Translations under genes and position numbers: made by a program | Part shown: positions 1 through 8,105 of the stretch, one piece after another | How the letters are laid out: every line of letters starts with the position of its first letter | How positions within the stretch are numbered: position 1 is the first letter of the stretch | The notes under the pieces: generated by a model | What the model saw: only the letters and a program-made list of their open reading frames with translations | Database searches by the model: none | Told to the model about the DNA's origin: nothing | IMG/VR virus record: IMGVR_UViG_3300036828_000755 | Span: 1-64,000 of that record | Reading direction: 5' to 3' (one strand) | Length of the DNA stretch: 64,000 nucleotides | Source: a virus

Positions 1-420
1 CTAAAATACACTGAGGATGGCTGCTGGATCTGGACTGGTGGACTCTACAAGAAAACCTATGGCATATTCGCCTGGAGTAAACACAAGGTCGTGTACGCTC
101 ATCGAGCATCCTACGAACTATTCCTTGGAGCAATAAAAGAAGGCTTTAACGTTTTACACTCTTGCGATAATCCGCCATGCGTTAGGCCAAGTCACTTATT
201 CCAGGGAACCCAGTCAGACAATATTGCTGACTGCATCGCTAAAAACCGAAACTGCAAAGGTGAAGATTGCCATAAGCATACCTTAACTGAGGAAGACGTG
301 AAAATCATCAAGTTAAACCCAAACCTAAGCTACCAAATACTAAGTGAAATACTTGGCGTCAGTTATGACGCAGTGTATTGTGTAGCAAAAAACGTAAACT
401 GGAAGCACGTCACCATATGA
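1..420 (+). CDS. HNH homing endonuclease, 5' partial
   Basis: The reading frame is open from base 1, so the N-terminus lies outside the window; 139 codons are visible before TGA. The order of motifs is that of free-standing phage HNH endonucleases: a CWIWTG start, a YG pair, AHRASYELF, then the catalytic core VLHSCDNPPCV followed by PSHL and GTQSDN. The His of VLHSC, the Asn-Pro and the final HL are all present, so the nuclease core looks intact. Residues after about 90 look like a small helix-turn-helix DNA-binding tail. It would cut DNA to spread its own gene. Base composition is clearly more AT-rich than the genes that follow, a sign of recent mobility. Its stop overlaps the next start as ATGA. 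Confidence 0.88.
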   Translation, partial: LKYTEDGCWIWTGGLYKKTYGIFAWSKHKVVYAHRASYELFLGAIKEGFNVLHSCDNPPCVRPSHLFQGTQSDNIADCIAKNRNCKGEDCHKHTLTEEDVKIIKLNPNLSYQILSEILGVSYDAVYCVAKNVNWKHVTI

Positions 421-1361
421 AGCAGATGGTGGATGAGCTAGTGGTCAACGAGCAAGCAACGACGTTCTTCTTCGTGCCTGAGACGCCGATAGTGAGGAAG
501 TCGAAGAAGGACAAGCCATACCTGTGCCTGAAATTGCAGGACAAGACCGGGATCGTCGACGGCAGGGTCTGGGACTACCCCAATGGTTTTGATCCCCTAG
601 CAATAAAGAAGGGCTCCTTCATCAAGGTCAAGGCGAGCGTCGGTGAGTGGAACGATGTGATGCAGCTCTCGATAGAGAACATCAGGCTCGTCGTTCCAGC
701 AGACGAGGTCGACTTCGGGGACTTCTTCGAGAGATCGGTGAGGGATCCGCAAGACATGGCCGACGAGTTGGTCGACCTCTGGTCTGCCCAGACCGGCATC
801 AGCCACGTGTACAACCTGATGATGAACATCCTCATCAAGTACAAGGACAAGATCCTTGAGGCACCGGCAGGGAAGACGCTCCACCACGCCTACATTGGTG
901 GGCTGGTGGAGCACGTCCTGTCCATGTCCCAGGTAGCCATCCCAATATGCGAGCACTACAGGGTCGACAAGGACCTGATACTTGCAGCATGCTTCCTGCA
1001 CGACATCGGCAAGATCCAAGAGCTGACGTACCCCGTCGGCATCGGCTACAGCGTCGAGGGAAACCTCCTAGGGCACATCACCCTTGGGATGGACATGGTC
1101 AGCAGGGAGATCGACAACGTCGAGGGCTTCCCGCACAAGACGAAGGTAGCCCTGCTGCACCTGATAGCGTCCCACCACGGGTTGATGGAGTACGGCAGCC
1201 CGAGGGTGCCGCTCATGAAAGAGGCTGTGGTGTTTCACCTGGTAGACGCGTTGGACGCCAAGACCGCGCTCTGCGACAGGATCATCAAGAAAGGGACAGA
1301 CGACACCGGCACCACCGAGTGGGTCAAGGAACTCGGCGGACCAATGTTCGTCCTGGGCTAA
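417..1361 (+). CDS. OB-fold plus HD-domain 3'-5' exoribonuclease-like protein (YhaM type)
   Basis: A 314-residue protein. Roughly residues 10-95 form an OB-fold nucleic-acid-binding domain (KPYLCLKLQDKTG, then VDGRVWD). Roughly 140-300 form an HD phosphohydrolase domain with HH at 156-157, H166, the metal-binding pair H195-D196 in FLHDIGK, and a later SHH. This OB + HD order is that of YhaM/CBF1-type 3'-5' exoribonucleases, which degrade short or damaged RNA and can act on DNA. I chose ATG 417 because it overlaps the upstream TGA as ATGA and gives the usual length; an in-frame ATG at 378 would run far into the HNH gene. A role in nucleotide recycling or end trimming during replication is inference. 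Confidence 0.85.
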   Translation: MKQMVDELVVNEQATTFFFVPETPIVRKSKKDKPYLCLKLQDKTGIVDGRVWDYPNGFDPLAIKKGSFIKVKASVGEWNDVMQLSIENIRLVVPADEVDFGDFFERSVRDPQDMADELVDLWSAQTGISHVYNLMMNILIKYKDKILEAPAGKTLHHAYIGGLVEHVLSMSQVAIPICEHYRVDKDLILAACFLHDIGKIQELTYPVGIGYSVEGNLLGHITLGMDMVSREIDNVEGFPHKTKVALLHLIASHHGLMEYGSPRVPLMKEAVVFHLVDALDAKTALCDRIIKKGTDDTGTTEWVKELGGPMFVLG

Positions 1362-1366
1362 GCGAC

Positions 1367-1714
1367 ATGGAAGACGACCTAGACAAGTTAAGGAAGCGGT
1401 TGCCGAAGATCGTGGAGAGGCTGATGTTCTACGCCTATTTCCCGATAGAGGTGATGGAGCCGATCCTCGTCGAGCTGGAGAAGGGCTGCGCCGCCCCCAT
1501 ACTGACCTCGGACAGGAGGATTCCGAGGGACGTGGCCGAGCTCCTCGGCTCATTCCACGTGGAACCGACCACGACCGCGAAGGTCTACAGCGGGCAGGAG
1601 ATCCGGCAATGCCTTAGCGACCTGGTGGTCCGCGGCATAGACATTGACGCTATCCCAGGAGACAAGGACGTGCAGTACTTGTTCAATCTCCGAGACCAGG
1701 TGAGGCCAAACTAG
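1367..1714 (+). CDS. Conserved-looking small protein of unknown function
   Basis: A 115-residue protein starting at ATG 1367, six bases after the HD gene stop, and followed after one base by the dCMP deaminase start, so it lies inside the replication operon. The sequence is mainly helical and charged, with no Cys cluster, membrane segment or nucleotide-binding motif that I recognise. The frame stays open for a long way upstream inside the HD gene, but that part is out of frame with the HD protein and reads as Arg/Gln-rich shadow sequence, so I trimmed it to this Met. The function cannot be stated. Confidence 0.75.
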   Translation: MEDDLDKLRKRLPKIVERLMFYAYFPIEVMEPILVELEKGCAAPILTSDRRIPRDVAELLGSFHVEPTTTAKVYSGQEIRQCLSDLVVRGIDIDAIPGDKDVQYLFNLRDQVRPN

Positions 1715-1715
1715 C

Positions 1716-2255
1716 GTGAATAAGAGGCAGTCGTGGGATAGCTTTTTCTTGAACATCGCCAGGGAGTGCGCGACGATGGGGACCTGCTACCGCAGGCAGG
1801 TGGGCTGCGTGCTGGTCGATTCAAGGAATAGGATACTCTCCACTGGCTTCAACGGGCCGCCCCACGGTTGGCCGCACTGCCGGTACGACGAGGACAGCAG
1901 GTGCCCCGGTGCACTGGCCAAGTCGGGGACAGCACTAGACCAGTGCTACGCACTCCACAGCGAACAGAACGCGTTGGCACACTGCCCCGACAAGAGCAAG
2001 ATCTTCGCTTGCTATTGCACCGCTAGCCCGTGCGCCACGGTTTGTGTGAAAGAACTACTGCAAACCTCCTGTGTTAGGGTAGTCTTCCTAGAAGAATACT
2101 CCCAGCCAGAAGCAAGGGAGCTCTGGACCAGGTTTCCACTGATCGTCAACGACAAGTACGTGGGAACAACTATCAAGGTCCCGAGGACCTGGGAGCTATT
2201 CCAAGGAGAACATGATAGCGCAACTGCCGTTCCCAGAATTCCTGCCAAGTTCTGA
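1716..2255 (+). CDS. dcd: Deoxycytidylate (dCMP) deaminase
   Basis: A 179-residue protein starting at GTG 1716. It deaminates dCMP to dUMP and so feeds thymidylate synthesis. The zinc site is readable: His81 and the proton-shuttling Glu83 in the motif HSEQNAL, and Cys106 and Cys110 in SPCATVC. The N-terminal MGTCYRRQVGCVLVD and GFNGPPHG segments are typical of the ComEB/phage branch. One oddity is three residues between the two zinc cysteines, where the family normally has two (PCxxC). The gene overlaps the polymerase start by 44 bases, so the two are probably translated in a coupled way. No thymidylate synthase or deoxycytidylate modification gene is seen nearby. The symbol is given by function only. 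Confidence 0.9.
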   Translation: MNKRQSWDSFFLNIARECATMGTCYRRQVGCVLVDSRNRILSTGFNGPPHGWPHCRYDEDSRCPGALAKSGTALDQCYALHSEQNALAHCPDKSKIFACYCTASPCATVCVKELLQTSCVRVVFLEEYSQPEARELWTRFPLIVNDKYVGTTIKVPRTWELFQGEHDSATAVPRIPAKF

Positions 2256-4284
2256 CTGGCGTCCGCCAGACCACTTCCCGGAAATCTCAAAGGACAAGTA
2301 CTGGTCCATCGACGTCGAGTCCAGGGACGAGGACCTCGAGTCGAGGGGACCAGGATACATCAGGGGAGATGCCTACATCGTTGGGGTAGCCGTCGCAACC
2401 GAAGGGTTCCGCGGATACTTCCCATGCAGGCATGCACAGGGCTGCAACTTAGCCCCGAACGTCGTCTTCGACTGGTTGCGGGACCAGGTCAAGGGATTCC
2501 GTGGAGAGATCTACGGCGGAAACTTGCTATACGACGAGGAAGCACTGTGGTTCGAGAATATCAGGTTCCACGACGACGTCAAGAGGTACGATATACAGAT
2601 CGCGGAGCCCCTAATCGACGAGGAATCTCCCGAGGGTTACTCGGTCGAGGCACTCTCGCAAAAGTACCTCGGCATTGGCAAGGAGGAGCAGCTCCTATCA
2701 GAAGCTGCATCGAGGTACACCAAGGGCTACAAGGACAAGAGGTGCAAGCGACCAGTACCGTTCGACCCGAAGAGCGACCTGTGGAGGCTTCCCCCGGAAT
2801 ACGTCGGGGCGTACGGCGAGGGAGACGTCGACCGACCGCTGAGGATCTTCAGGGACCACCAGTCAAGGATCATCGACAAGGAAGACCTCGGCGACATCTT
2901 CAAGCTAGAGACGTCACTGACACCGATCCTCCTGAGGATGAGGATAGCAGGAATTGCGGTCGACCTCGAGGCGGCCCATAAGCTAGTCAAGGTGCTCACC
3001 TCATACATCGACAAGTTCTCGATGGACATCAAGGCCCTGGTAGGCTTCGACCCGAACGTCGACTCCGGCCAGGACCTCGTCAAGGCCTACAACATACTGA
3101 ACTTCAAGCTCCCGGAATTCAACATAGCCGACAACCTCCGCCTAACTGCCGCAGGCAACCCGTCGTTTACCGCAGACTGGTACGCCCAACAGCGTGACCC
3201 ACTTTCCAGGACGATCCTCAAGAAGAAGAAGCTGATGACGCTGAGGGACGACTTCGTCGTCGGCGACATAATCAAGGAATCAGTCAACGGCAGGCTCCAC
3301 TGCCAGTTCCAACAACTCAAGGCAGACAACACCGGTACCAGGTCCGGGAGGATGGCGGCCAGGAACCCGAACCTTCAGCAGGTCCCCGCTAGGCATGACG
3401 GCTGCGACAAGGGGTGCCCGAAGAATTGCCACGCCCACGTCTGGGCGTACGACGAGCCGGTGTGGGCGGACGAGGTCAGGAAACTCTTCGTGGCAGACGA
3501 GGGAAAGAGGTACTTCAAGGGTGACTACTCGCAGCAGGAGCCCAGGCTGCTGGTGCACTACGCCAGCCTCCTCAAGTTGCAGGGCGCCGACCTAGCCGTC
3601 AAGGCCTTCCGGGCCAACCCCCTGGTAGACTACCACCAGCTGACGACGGACATCATCAACGACAGGTCAGGGAGGCACTTCAAGCGGAAGCAGATCAAGG
3701 GAATAAACCTCGGCATCATGTACTCAATGGGGCTGAAGAAGCTCTGCAGGATGCTGGGGGTCTCGGTAGCTGAGGGCGTGGACATACTCAAGGAGTACCA
3801 CGCCGCGCTGCCCTTCGTCAAGAAACTCTCGTCCAAGGCGATGTCGATCGCGGAGGACAGGGGGTTCATAAGGACACTGCTGCGCAGGAAGCGGAGGTTC
3901 AACCTGTGGGAACCGGTCCACGACGAGAACGACGACCCGAACTACAGGCCGATGGGTCTCCCTAGGGAGCAGGCCGAGCAGGTCTGGCCAAACCGGAGGT
4001 TGCAGAGGTACGGGATACACAAGGCATTGAATGCCCTCATACAAGGATCTGCAGCCGACGAGACCAAGGAAGCGATGAGGGTGCTGTACTACGACCACGG
4101 GTACATCGCGGCACTGCAGGTGCACGATGAGCTGGGCGGCTCGGTCGTCGACATCGAGGAAGCAAGGATGGTGAAAGAGGTGATGGAAACGTGCGTAATA
4201 TTGCAAATACCGGTAGTCTGCGACGCGAAGCTGGGGCCCAGCTGGGGAGAGGCAAGGGAAACCGTGCATCGGTTGGCGGCATGA
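2212..4284 (+). CDS. polA: Family A DNA polymerase with 3'-5' exonuclease domain
   Basis: A 690-residue replicative polymerase. The proofreading domain is intact: D34 and E36 (IDVES), N104/D108 (NLLYD) and Y201/D205 (YGEGD). The polymerase motifs follow: RSGRMAARNPNLQQVP, motif A DYSQQEPR with D438, motif B with R492, K496 and L500 in the helix-O stretch ending GIMYSMG, and motif C VHDE with D639/E640. There is no 5'-nuclease domain. Position 762 of E. coli Pol I, usually Phe, is Leu500 here. Start ATG 2212 has the ribosome site AAGGAGAA just upstream and lies inside the dCMP deaminase gene. It is expected to act with the primase, the SSB-like protein and the helicases downstream. Confidence 0.96.
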   Translation: MIAQLPFPEFLPSSDWRPPDHFPEISKDKYWSIDVESRDEDLESRGPGYIRGDAYIVGVAVATEGFRGYFPCRHAQGCNLAPNVVFDWLRDQVKGFRGEIYGGNLLYDEEALWFENIRFHDDVKRYDIQIAEPLIDEESPEGYSVEALSQKYLGIGKEEQLLSEAASRYTKGYKDKRCKRPVPFDPKSDLWRLPPEYVGAYGEGDVDRPLRIFRDHQSRIIDKEDLGDIFKLETSLTPILLRMRIAGIAVDLEAAHKLVKVLTSYIDKFSMDIKALVGFDPNVDSGQDLVKAYNILNFKLPEFNIADNLRLTAAGNPSFTADWYAQQRDPLSRTILKKKKLMTLRDDFVVGDIIKESVNGRLHCQFQQLKADNTGTRSGRMAARNPNLQQVPARHDGCDKGCPKNCHAHVWAYDEPVWADEVRKLFVADEGKRYFKGDYSQQEPRLLVHYASLLKLQGADLAVKAFRANPLVDYHQLTTDIINDRSGRHFKRKQIKGINLGIMYSMGLKKLCRMLGVSVAEGVDILKEYHAALPFVKKLSSKAMSIAEDRGFIRTLLRRKRRFNLWEPVHDENDDPNYRPMGLPREQAEQVWPNRRLQRYGIHKALNALIQGSAADETKEAMRVLYYDHGYIAALQVHDELGGSVVDIEEARMVKEVMETCVILQIPVVCDAKLGPSWGEARETVHRLAA

Positions 4285-4442
4285 GGTTGCTGCCCGTAGG
4301 AGAGAGGTGCGGGAGGATCAGCGTGGAGGGTTCGTTCCTCGTCGACCTTACCCCGAATTACACAAGGAAGAGTGGGGAAGGGGACTCGAGGCACGACCTG
4401 ATGCTCCCGTTCTCCGGGACTGAGGAGGATACGCTACCATGA
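4281..4442 (+). CDS. Small hypothetical protein (53 residues)
   Basis: A 53-codon frame joined on both sides by ATGA overlaps: its ATG overlaps the polymerase TGA, and its TGA overlaps the ATG of the nuclease gene. That double coupling is the main argument that it is real. The protein is polar, with one Cys and no recognisable motif. The frame is open further upstream to 4191, but that would bury it in the polymerase gene. Function unknown; its place suggests a small replication accessory. Confidence 0.6.
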   Translation: MRLLPVGERCGRISVEGSFLVDLTPNYTRKSGEGDSRHDLMLPFSGTEEDTLP

Positions 4443-4897
4443 AGTCACAGGTGCTCGAGACCTATTTCTGGCAACAGGTCAAGGGAGGACTCGAGTCCCT
4501 GGACACCCACCTCTCGAGGGTGGAGAACACGGCAGGGACCGGCATATCGGACGTGACGGCCTGCCACCAAGGAATCGAGGTTTGGCTAGAACTCAAGATA
4601 GTGCACAGCAAGAGGCTGTACTTCAAGAACAGCCAAAGGATCTGGATAGCTAAGAGGACGGCCGTTGGCGGGAATGTCAAGGTGGTGGCGAGGAAGGACA
4701 GCGAACTCTTCGTCTGGGACGCGAGGCCCGTGGTGCTGGACTGCCCCCACACACCGTCGACCGACAACAAGGCGTTCTCCATCAAGGAAGACGACATGCC
4801 GGCCCCGCTGTACCACTGCCGCCAACCGTTCAACTGGAGGGAGATCAAGGCCACGATATTCGGGAAATCGGCGAACCAAGTCAAGGAGGGTTCCTAG
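4439..4897 (+). CDS. PD-(D/E)XK nuclease (VRR-NUC / Holliday-resolvase-like)
   Basis: A 152-residue protein with the PD-(D/E)XK core: E29-N30, G-T-G-I-S-D with D38, then the WLELK signature giving E51 and K53, followed by Q66 in NSQRIWI. The order E...GISDV...ELK...Q matches phage VRR-NUC or resolvase-type nucleases that cut branched or flap DNA. Family members normally act on replication or recombination intermediates. It is translated together with the preceding short gene (ATGA overlap) and ends the first plus-strand gene block; a promoter-like gap follows. The assignment to the fold is strong, the exact substrate is not known. Confidence 0.82.
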   Translation: MKSQVLETYFWQQVKGGLESLDTHLSRVENTAGTGISDVTACHQGIEVWLELKIVHSKRLYFKNSQRIWIAKRTAVGGNVKVVARKDSELFVWDARPVVLDCPHTPSTDNKAFSIKEDDMPAPLYHCRQPFNWREIKATIFGKSANQVKEGS

Positions 4898-4907
4898 GTT
4901 ATCAAAT

Positions 4908-4945
4908 CAGTATTCCCACAAATCAATTTGTAATATAATGGTAAG
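4908..4945 (+). promoter_or_regulatory. Promoter-like site with a palindromic spacer
   Basis: In an otherwise GC-rich region the 88-base gap before 4986 is AT-rich. It has an exact TATAAT at 4934-4939. A perfect inverted repeat ACAAAT-CA-ATTTGT (4918-4931) sits immediately upstream of this -10. The best -35 candidate is TTCCCA at 4913-4918 with a short 15-base spacer, so the -35 is weak; that together with the palindrome suggests a protein-controlled promoter for the SSB-like gene block. Transcript data are not available. Confidence 0.5.
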
Positions 4946-4985
4946 TGTAGGCAACAAAGCGAAACAAGGAAAGGAGCAGCAATAG

Positions 4986-5597
4986 ATGGACCTAACAGAG
5001 ATGATGGCCGCGGACGCGTCGAACGCCAAGAAGTCCCTGACGGCCGCGGACGAGGACCTGCAAGCGGTAGGAATCCTCGCGAACCACCAGCACTGGCTCG
5101 AGACGAGGCTCGACCTCGGGATCGTCTCCTCGATCAGCTCCCTCGATCCCAGCATCGGGGAACTGGAAGCCGCGCTAAAAGCAAAGAAGGAGGAGCTCAC
5201 GAAGATCAAGGAAGTCTCGCTCCCAAACGCGCTGGAGAAGTTCGGGATCTCGGAACTGAGGCTCGTCGACGGTTCCCTCGTCTCGGTCAAGGAGGAGGTC
5301 TACGCCGGCATCACCGAAGACAACAAGGAACCCGCGTTCAAGTGGCTCCGGGCAACGGGAAACGACGGGATCATCAAGAACGACGTCAACTGCGCATTTG
5401 GCAAGGGCCAGGACGCCGAGGCCAAGCAGCTGATCGACATGCTCATAGTCCAGGGTTACAGCTTCACGAACAAGTTCTCCGTCCACCCGTCAACCCTCAA
5501 GGCGTTCGTCCGAAAACAACTTGAGGCAGGGAGTCCGATCCCCACAGATGTGTTCTCGATCCACGTAAAGAAGGTAGCAACAGTCAAGGCCAAGTAA
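4986..5597 (+). CDS. Phage protein of unknown function upstream of the SSB-like gene
   Basis: A 203-residue protein led by a good ribosome site (AAGGAG, 4970-4975). The first third is helical and Lys/Glu-rich, with a coiled-coil tendency around residues 57-80. The rest is a compact mixed domain with well-spaced hydrophobics (VSVKEEVYAGI, NDGIIKNDV, SVHPSTLKAFV). I recognise it as a type often found next to phage single-strand-binding proteins but know no tested function. It is the first gene after the promoter-like gap and is separated from the SSB-like gene by 14 bases, so the two are probably made together in large amounts. Confidence 0.85.
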   Translation: MDLTEMMAADASNAKKSLTAADEDLQAVGILANHQHWLETRLDLGIVSSISSLDPSIGELEAALKAKKEELTKIKEVSLPNALEKFGISELRLVDGSLVSVKEEVYAGITEDNKEPAFKWLRATGNDGIIKNDVNCAFGKGQDAEAKQLIDMLIVQGYSFTNKFSVHPSTLKAFVRKQLEAGSPIPTDVFSIHVKKVATVKAK

Positions 5598-5611
5598 GAA
5601 GGAAAAGCACG

Positions 5612-6493
5612 ATGTCAACAGAAACGAAAGTCCTAGAACCAGAAAAAGAAACCGCCCTTGTGGAGCAAGACCAGGGGCAAGGGGTGGCCACCACGAAGGC
5701 ACCAACCACGGACATGTTCCAGGAGGACGCGGGCGGGGGCCTGGCCAACATTGGGTCGGCCGACTTCGCCATACCGTTCATACAGATCCTCCAGAAGGGA
5801 AGTCCGCAGGTAAGCAGGGCAAACGCCAAGTACATCAAGGGCGCAGCAGCCGGCATGATAATCAACACCGTCACAGGCAAGGTCGTGCCAGGCGAGCCAG
5901 ACGACAAGGATAGGCCGACGGGCATCCTGTTCATACCCTGCGGATACCAGAGCCAGCTCGTTCGCTGGAAGCCGAGGGACTCGGGCGGCGGGTTGGTCTG
6001 CCACTACAAGGAAGGTGACCCCGAATTGAAGAAGTTCAAGAGGAACGAGAGGGGCCAGCTGCTCGCCGACAACGGCGACCTCATCATCGACACGTCGTAC
6101 CACTTTGGCCTCGCACTCGACGAAGAACTCGGGTTTCCCGAGTACGCCGTCATCTCGATGGCGTCGACCCAGCGAAAGAAGTCCAGGACGTGGAACACCA
6201 TCATGCGGCGAATCATGTTCAAGAATTCACGAACTGGCGAAATATTCAACCCGCCGTCGTACAGCCACGCGTACAGGCTCACGACTGTCGGGGAAACGAA
6301 GGATACCTACGACTGGTATGGGTGGGCAATAGTCTCAGAGGGACAGTTGCAGGACGTCAACCTCTACAAGATGGCGAAGGAGTTCTCGCAGCAGGTAGCC
6401 TCCGGGAACGTCAAGGTGTCGGCGCCGCCGAACGAGTTCGAGTCGGAGGGGGTGGATGCGCCGCACCCCAACGGGGACGACATACCGTTCTAG
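5612..6493 (+). CDS. Putative single-stranded DNA-binding protein
   Basis: A 293-residue protein. The N-terminal 45 residues are polar and low in complexity. A central domain (about 50-240) includes FIQILQKGSPQVSR, an IINTVTGKV strand, and KPRDSGGGLV, a pattern seen in many phage proteins annotated as ssDNA-binding. The last residues are acidic and end in GDDIPF. This matches the C-terminal tip of bacterial SSB (DDDIPF), which recruits other replication proteins. The gene lies between a promoter-like site and a strong terminator, as expected for a protein made in bulk. The fold assignment is inference; the tip is directly visible. Confidence 0.75.
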   Translation: MSTETKVLEPEKETALVEQDQGQGVATTKAPTTDMFQEDAGGGLANIGSADFAIPFIQILQKGSPQVSRANAKYIKGAAAGMIINTVTGKVVPGEPDDKDRPTGILFIPCGYQSQLVRWKPRDSGGGLVCHYKEGDPELKKFKRNERGQLLADNGDLIIDTSYHFGLALDEELGFPEYAVISMASTQRKKSRTWNTIMRRIMFKNSRTGEIFNPPSYSHAYRLTTVGETKDTYDWYGWAIVSEGQLQDVNLYKMAKEFSQQVASGNVKVSAPPNEFESEGVDAPHPNGDDIPF

Positions 6494-6516
6494 CGATCTT
6501 TTCAATCCCGATCAGC

Positions 6517-6559
6517 GGCAGGACCCCAACTAGACCTGGGGTCTTGCCCACGTATTTTT
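6517..6559 (+). terminator. Rho-independent terminator after the SSB-like gene
   Basis: A 12-bp stem, GGCAGGACCCCA (6517-6528) with TGGGGTCTTGCC (6537-6548), closes an 8-base loop with a single G-U pair. It is followed by CACGTATTTTT, with the T run at 6555-6559. The T run starts a few bases late, so it may be partial, lowering expression of the primase and helicases relative to the SSB-like gene. Confidence 0.75.
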
Positions 6560-6575
6560 CGAGGAAAGAGATTGA

Positions 6576-8105
6576 ATGGATCGGCCAGCAACCGCCATAT
6601 TGGCCGAGAGGTTCATGCGACTCTTTGACGGCATGAGCCTGGCCTACGGTACGTACAACGTCAATGCTACCAGGGAAGACGGGAAGAGGGTCGGTGATGC
6701 TAGCACGGTGAGGGGGAAGGTTACCCACGAGCTCTGGGACAGGCACCTGACTGGGAAGCAGGGCTTGGGGGTCATCCCCATCAAGGAAGACAACACCTGC
6801 TCATTCGGCGCGATAGACGTCGACATCTACAACCTAGACCACAGGATGATAGCCTCCAAGATCAAGAGGCTCGGGTTGCCACTTGTCCCTTGCCGCACCA
6901 AGTCTGGTGGGGCGCACATCTACTGCTTCACGCAAGTTCCCGTGGCCGCTGCCAAGATGAAGTCCAAGCTGAGCGAGGTGGCGTCGTTCCTGGGCTTTGG
7001 CGGTCAGGAGATATTCCCCAAGCAGGCGCACATACTGGTTGACCAGGGCGACGTTGGCCAGTGGATCAACATGCCATACTTCAACGGCGTGAGGGGCATG
7101 CGGTACGCGATAACGGTGGAGGGCAACGCGCTCTCGGCCGACGACTTCGTCGGCTACGCGTACGAGAACCTTGCCACTGAAAGCTGGTTCAACGAGCTGC
7201 TCGTGATCGTGCAGGAGTTCGAGGAAGGCCCTCCCTGTCTCCAGGCACTGGCCCAGGTCGGCTATCCCAGTGGCACCCGCAACGACGGGTTGTACAACAT
7301 CGGCGTATTCCTGAAGCGGTCCAAGCCAGACAGCTGGGGGACCGACATCTTCGACTTCAACACCAAGTACATGCAGCCGCCGCTCACGAGTCCCGAAGTA
7401 CAGGGGGTCGTCAAGTCGCTGCGCAAGAAGGACTACGCGTACGCTTGCACGAAGCAGCCGATAGCCCAGCACTGCAACTCCGCGCTGTGCAGGACCAGGA
7501 AGTTCGGCGTGGGCAGCGGTACCACTGGTAGGTTCCCGATGCTCGGCGGACTGACCAAGCTGAACACCAAGCCGCCCATGTGGTTCTGGACGGTCGAGGG
7601 AGTCAGGATGGAGCTGACCACCCAGGACCTCCAGGACCCGCGGGCATTCCAGCGGCGGTGCATGGACTACCTCAACACCATGCCGCAGCTCCCCGGGGCG
7701 CCGGTGTGGCAGGCCGCGGTCCAGCACGCGATGGACACGGTGAACATCATAGAGGCCCCGGCGGACGCCTCGTCTGAGGGGCAGTTCTGGGAGATGGTGG
7801 AGAAGTTCTGCACTGGCAGGGCCCAGGCGATGTCGCTCGACGAGATAGTGTCTGGCAAGCCGTTCTCCGACAAGGGCAAGACATACTTCAGGATGGAGAG
7901 CTTGCTCTCGTTCCTGGGCAGGTACAAGTTCTACGAGTTCAAGAGCATCAAGGTTGCCTCGATGCTGAAGGACTACGGTGCCGAGCACCACTTCGACAGC
8001 CTCAAGGGCCGGGGAGTGAACTACTGGTCTATCAGGGAGTTCGCCAAGCAGACCGAGGGATTCGACGTCCCTGGCTCGGTCAAGGAAGGTGGGGACTCGT
8101 TCTGA
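6576..8105 (+). CDS. Archaeo-eukaryotic primase (AEP) superfamily primase
   Basis: A 509-residue protein. The AEP catalytic core is readable near the N-terminus: D81 and D83 in GAIDVDIYN bind the metals, and TKSGGAH (109-115, ending in His114) supplies the nucleotide-binding Ser and His. A following INMPYFNG segment resembles the part of the fold that carries the third acidic site in related primases. This arrangement resembles the primase domain of TOTE-type and phage primases. Around 290-310 a short Cys/His segment (C-x6-HC-x4-C) sits in a PriCT-like region, and the C-terminal 150 residues look like a helical winged domain. It would make primers for the family A polymerase. It follows a terminator, and its ATG 6576 has a GAGGAAAG ribosome site. 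Confidence 0.85.
   Translation: MDRPATAILAERFMRLFDGMSLAYGTYNVNATREDGKRVGDASTVRGKVTHELWDRHLTGKQGLGVIPIKEDNTCSFGAIDVDIYNLDHRMIASKIKRLGLPLVPCRTKSGGAHIYCFTQVPVAAAKMKSKLSEVASFLGFGGQEIFPKQAHILVDQGDVGQWINMPYFNGVRGMRYAITVEGNALSADDFVGYAYENLATESWFNELLVIVQEFEEGPPCLQALAQVGYPSGTRNDGLYNIGVFLKRSKPDSWGTDIFDFNTKYMQPPLTSPEVQGVVKSLRKKDYAYACTKQPIAQHCNSALCRTRKFGVGSGTTGRFPMLGGLTKLNTKPPMWFWTVEGVRMELTTQDLQDPRAFQRRCMDYLNTMPQLPGAPVWQAAVQHAMDTVNIIEAPADASSEGQFWEMVEKFCTGRAQAMSLDEIVSGKPFSDKGKTYFRMESLLSFLGRYKFYEFKSIKVASMLKDYGAEHHFDSLKGRGVNYWSIREFAKQTEGFDVPGSVKEGGDSF

Noticed and set aside
947-1366. Long N-terminal extension of the 115-residue protein
   Set aside because: Out-of-frame reading of the HD nuclease gene with Arg/Gln/Pro-rich nonsense sequence.
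1716-2255. Sign of a modified-cytosine pathway
   Set aside because: The dCMP deaminase alone makes dUMP; no hydroxymethylase, glycosyltransferase or thymidylate synthase was found in the window.
6834-7991. 385-residue open frame on the minus strand
   Set aside because: Lies wholly antisense to the primase gene; its His/Leu/Arg/Val-rich composition is that of a GC-rich shadow frame, and there is no ribosome site.
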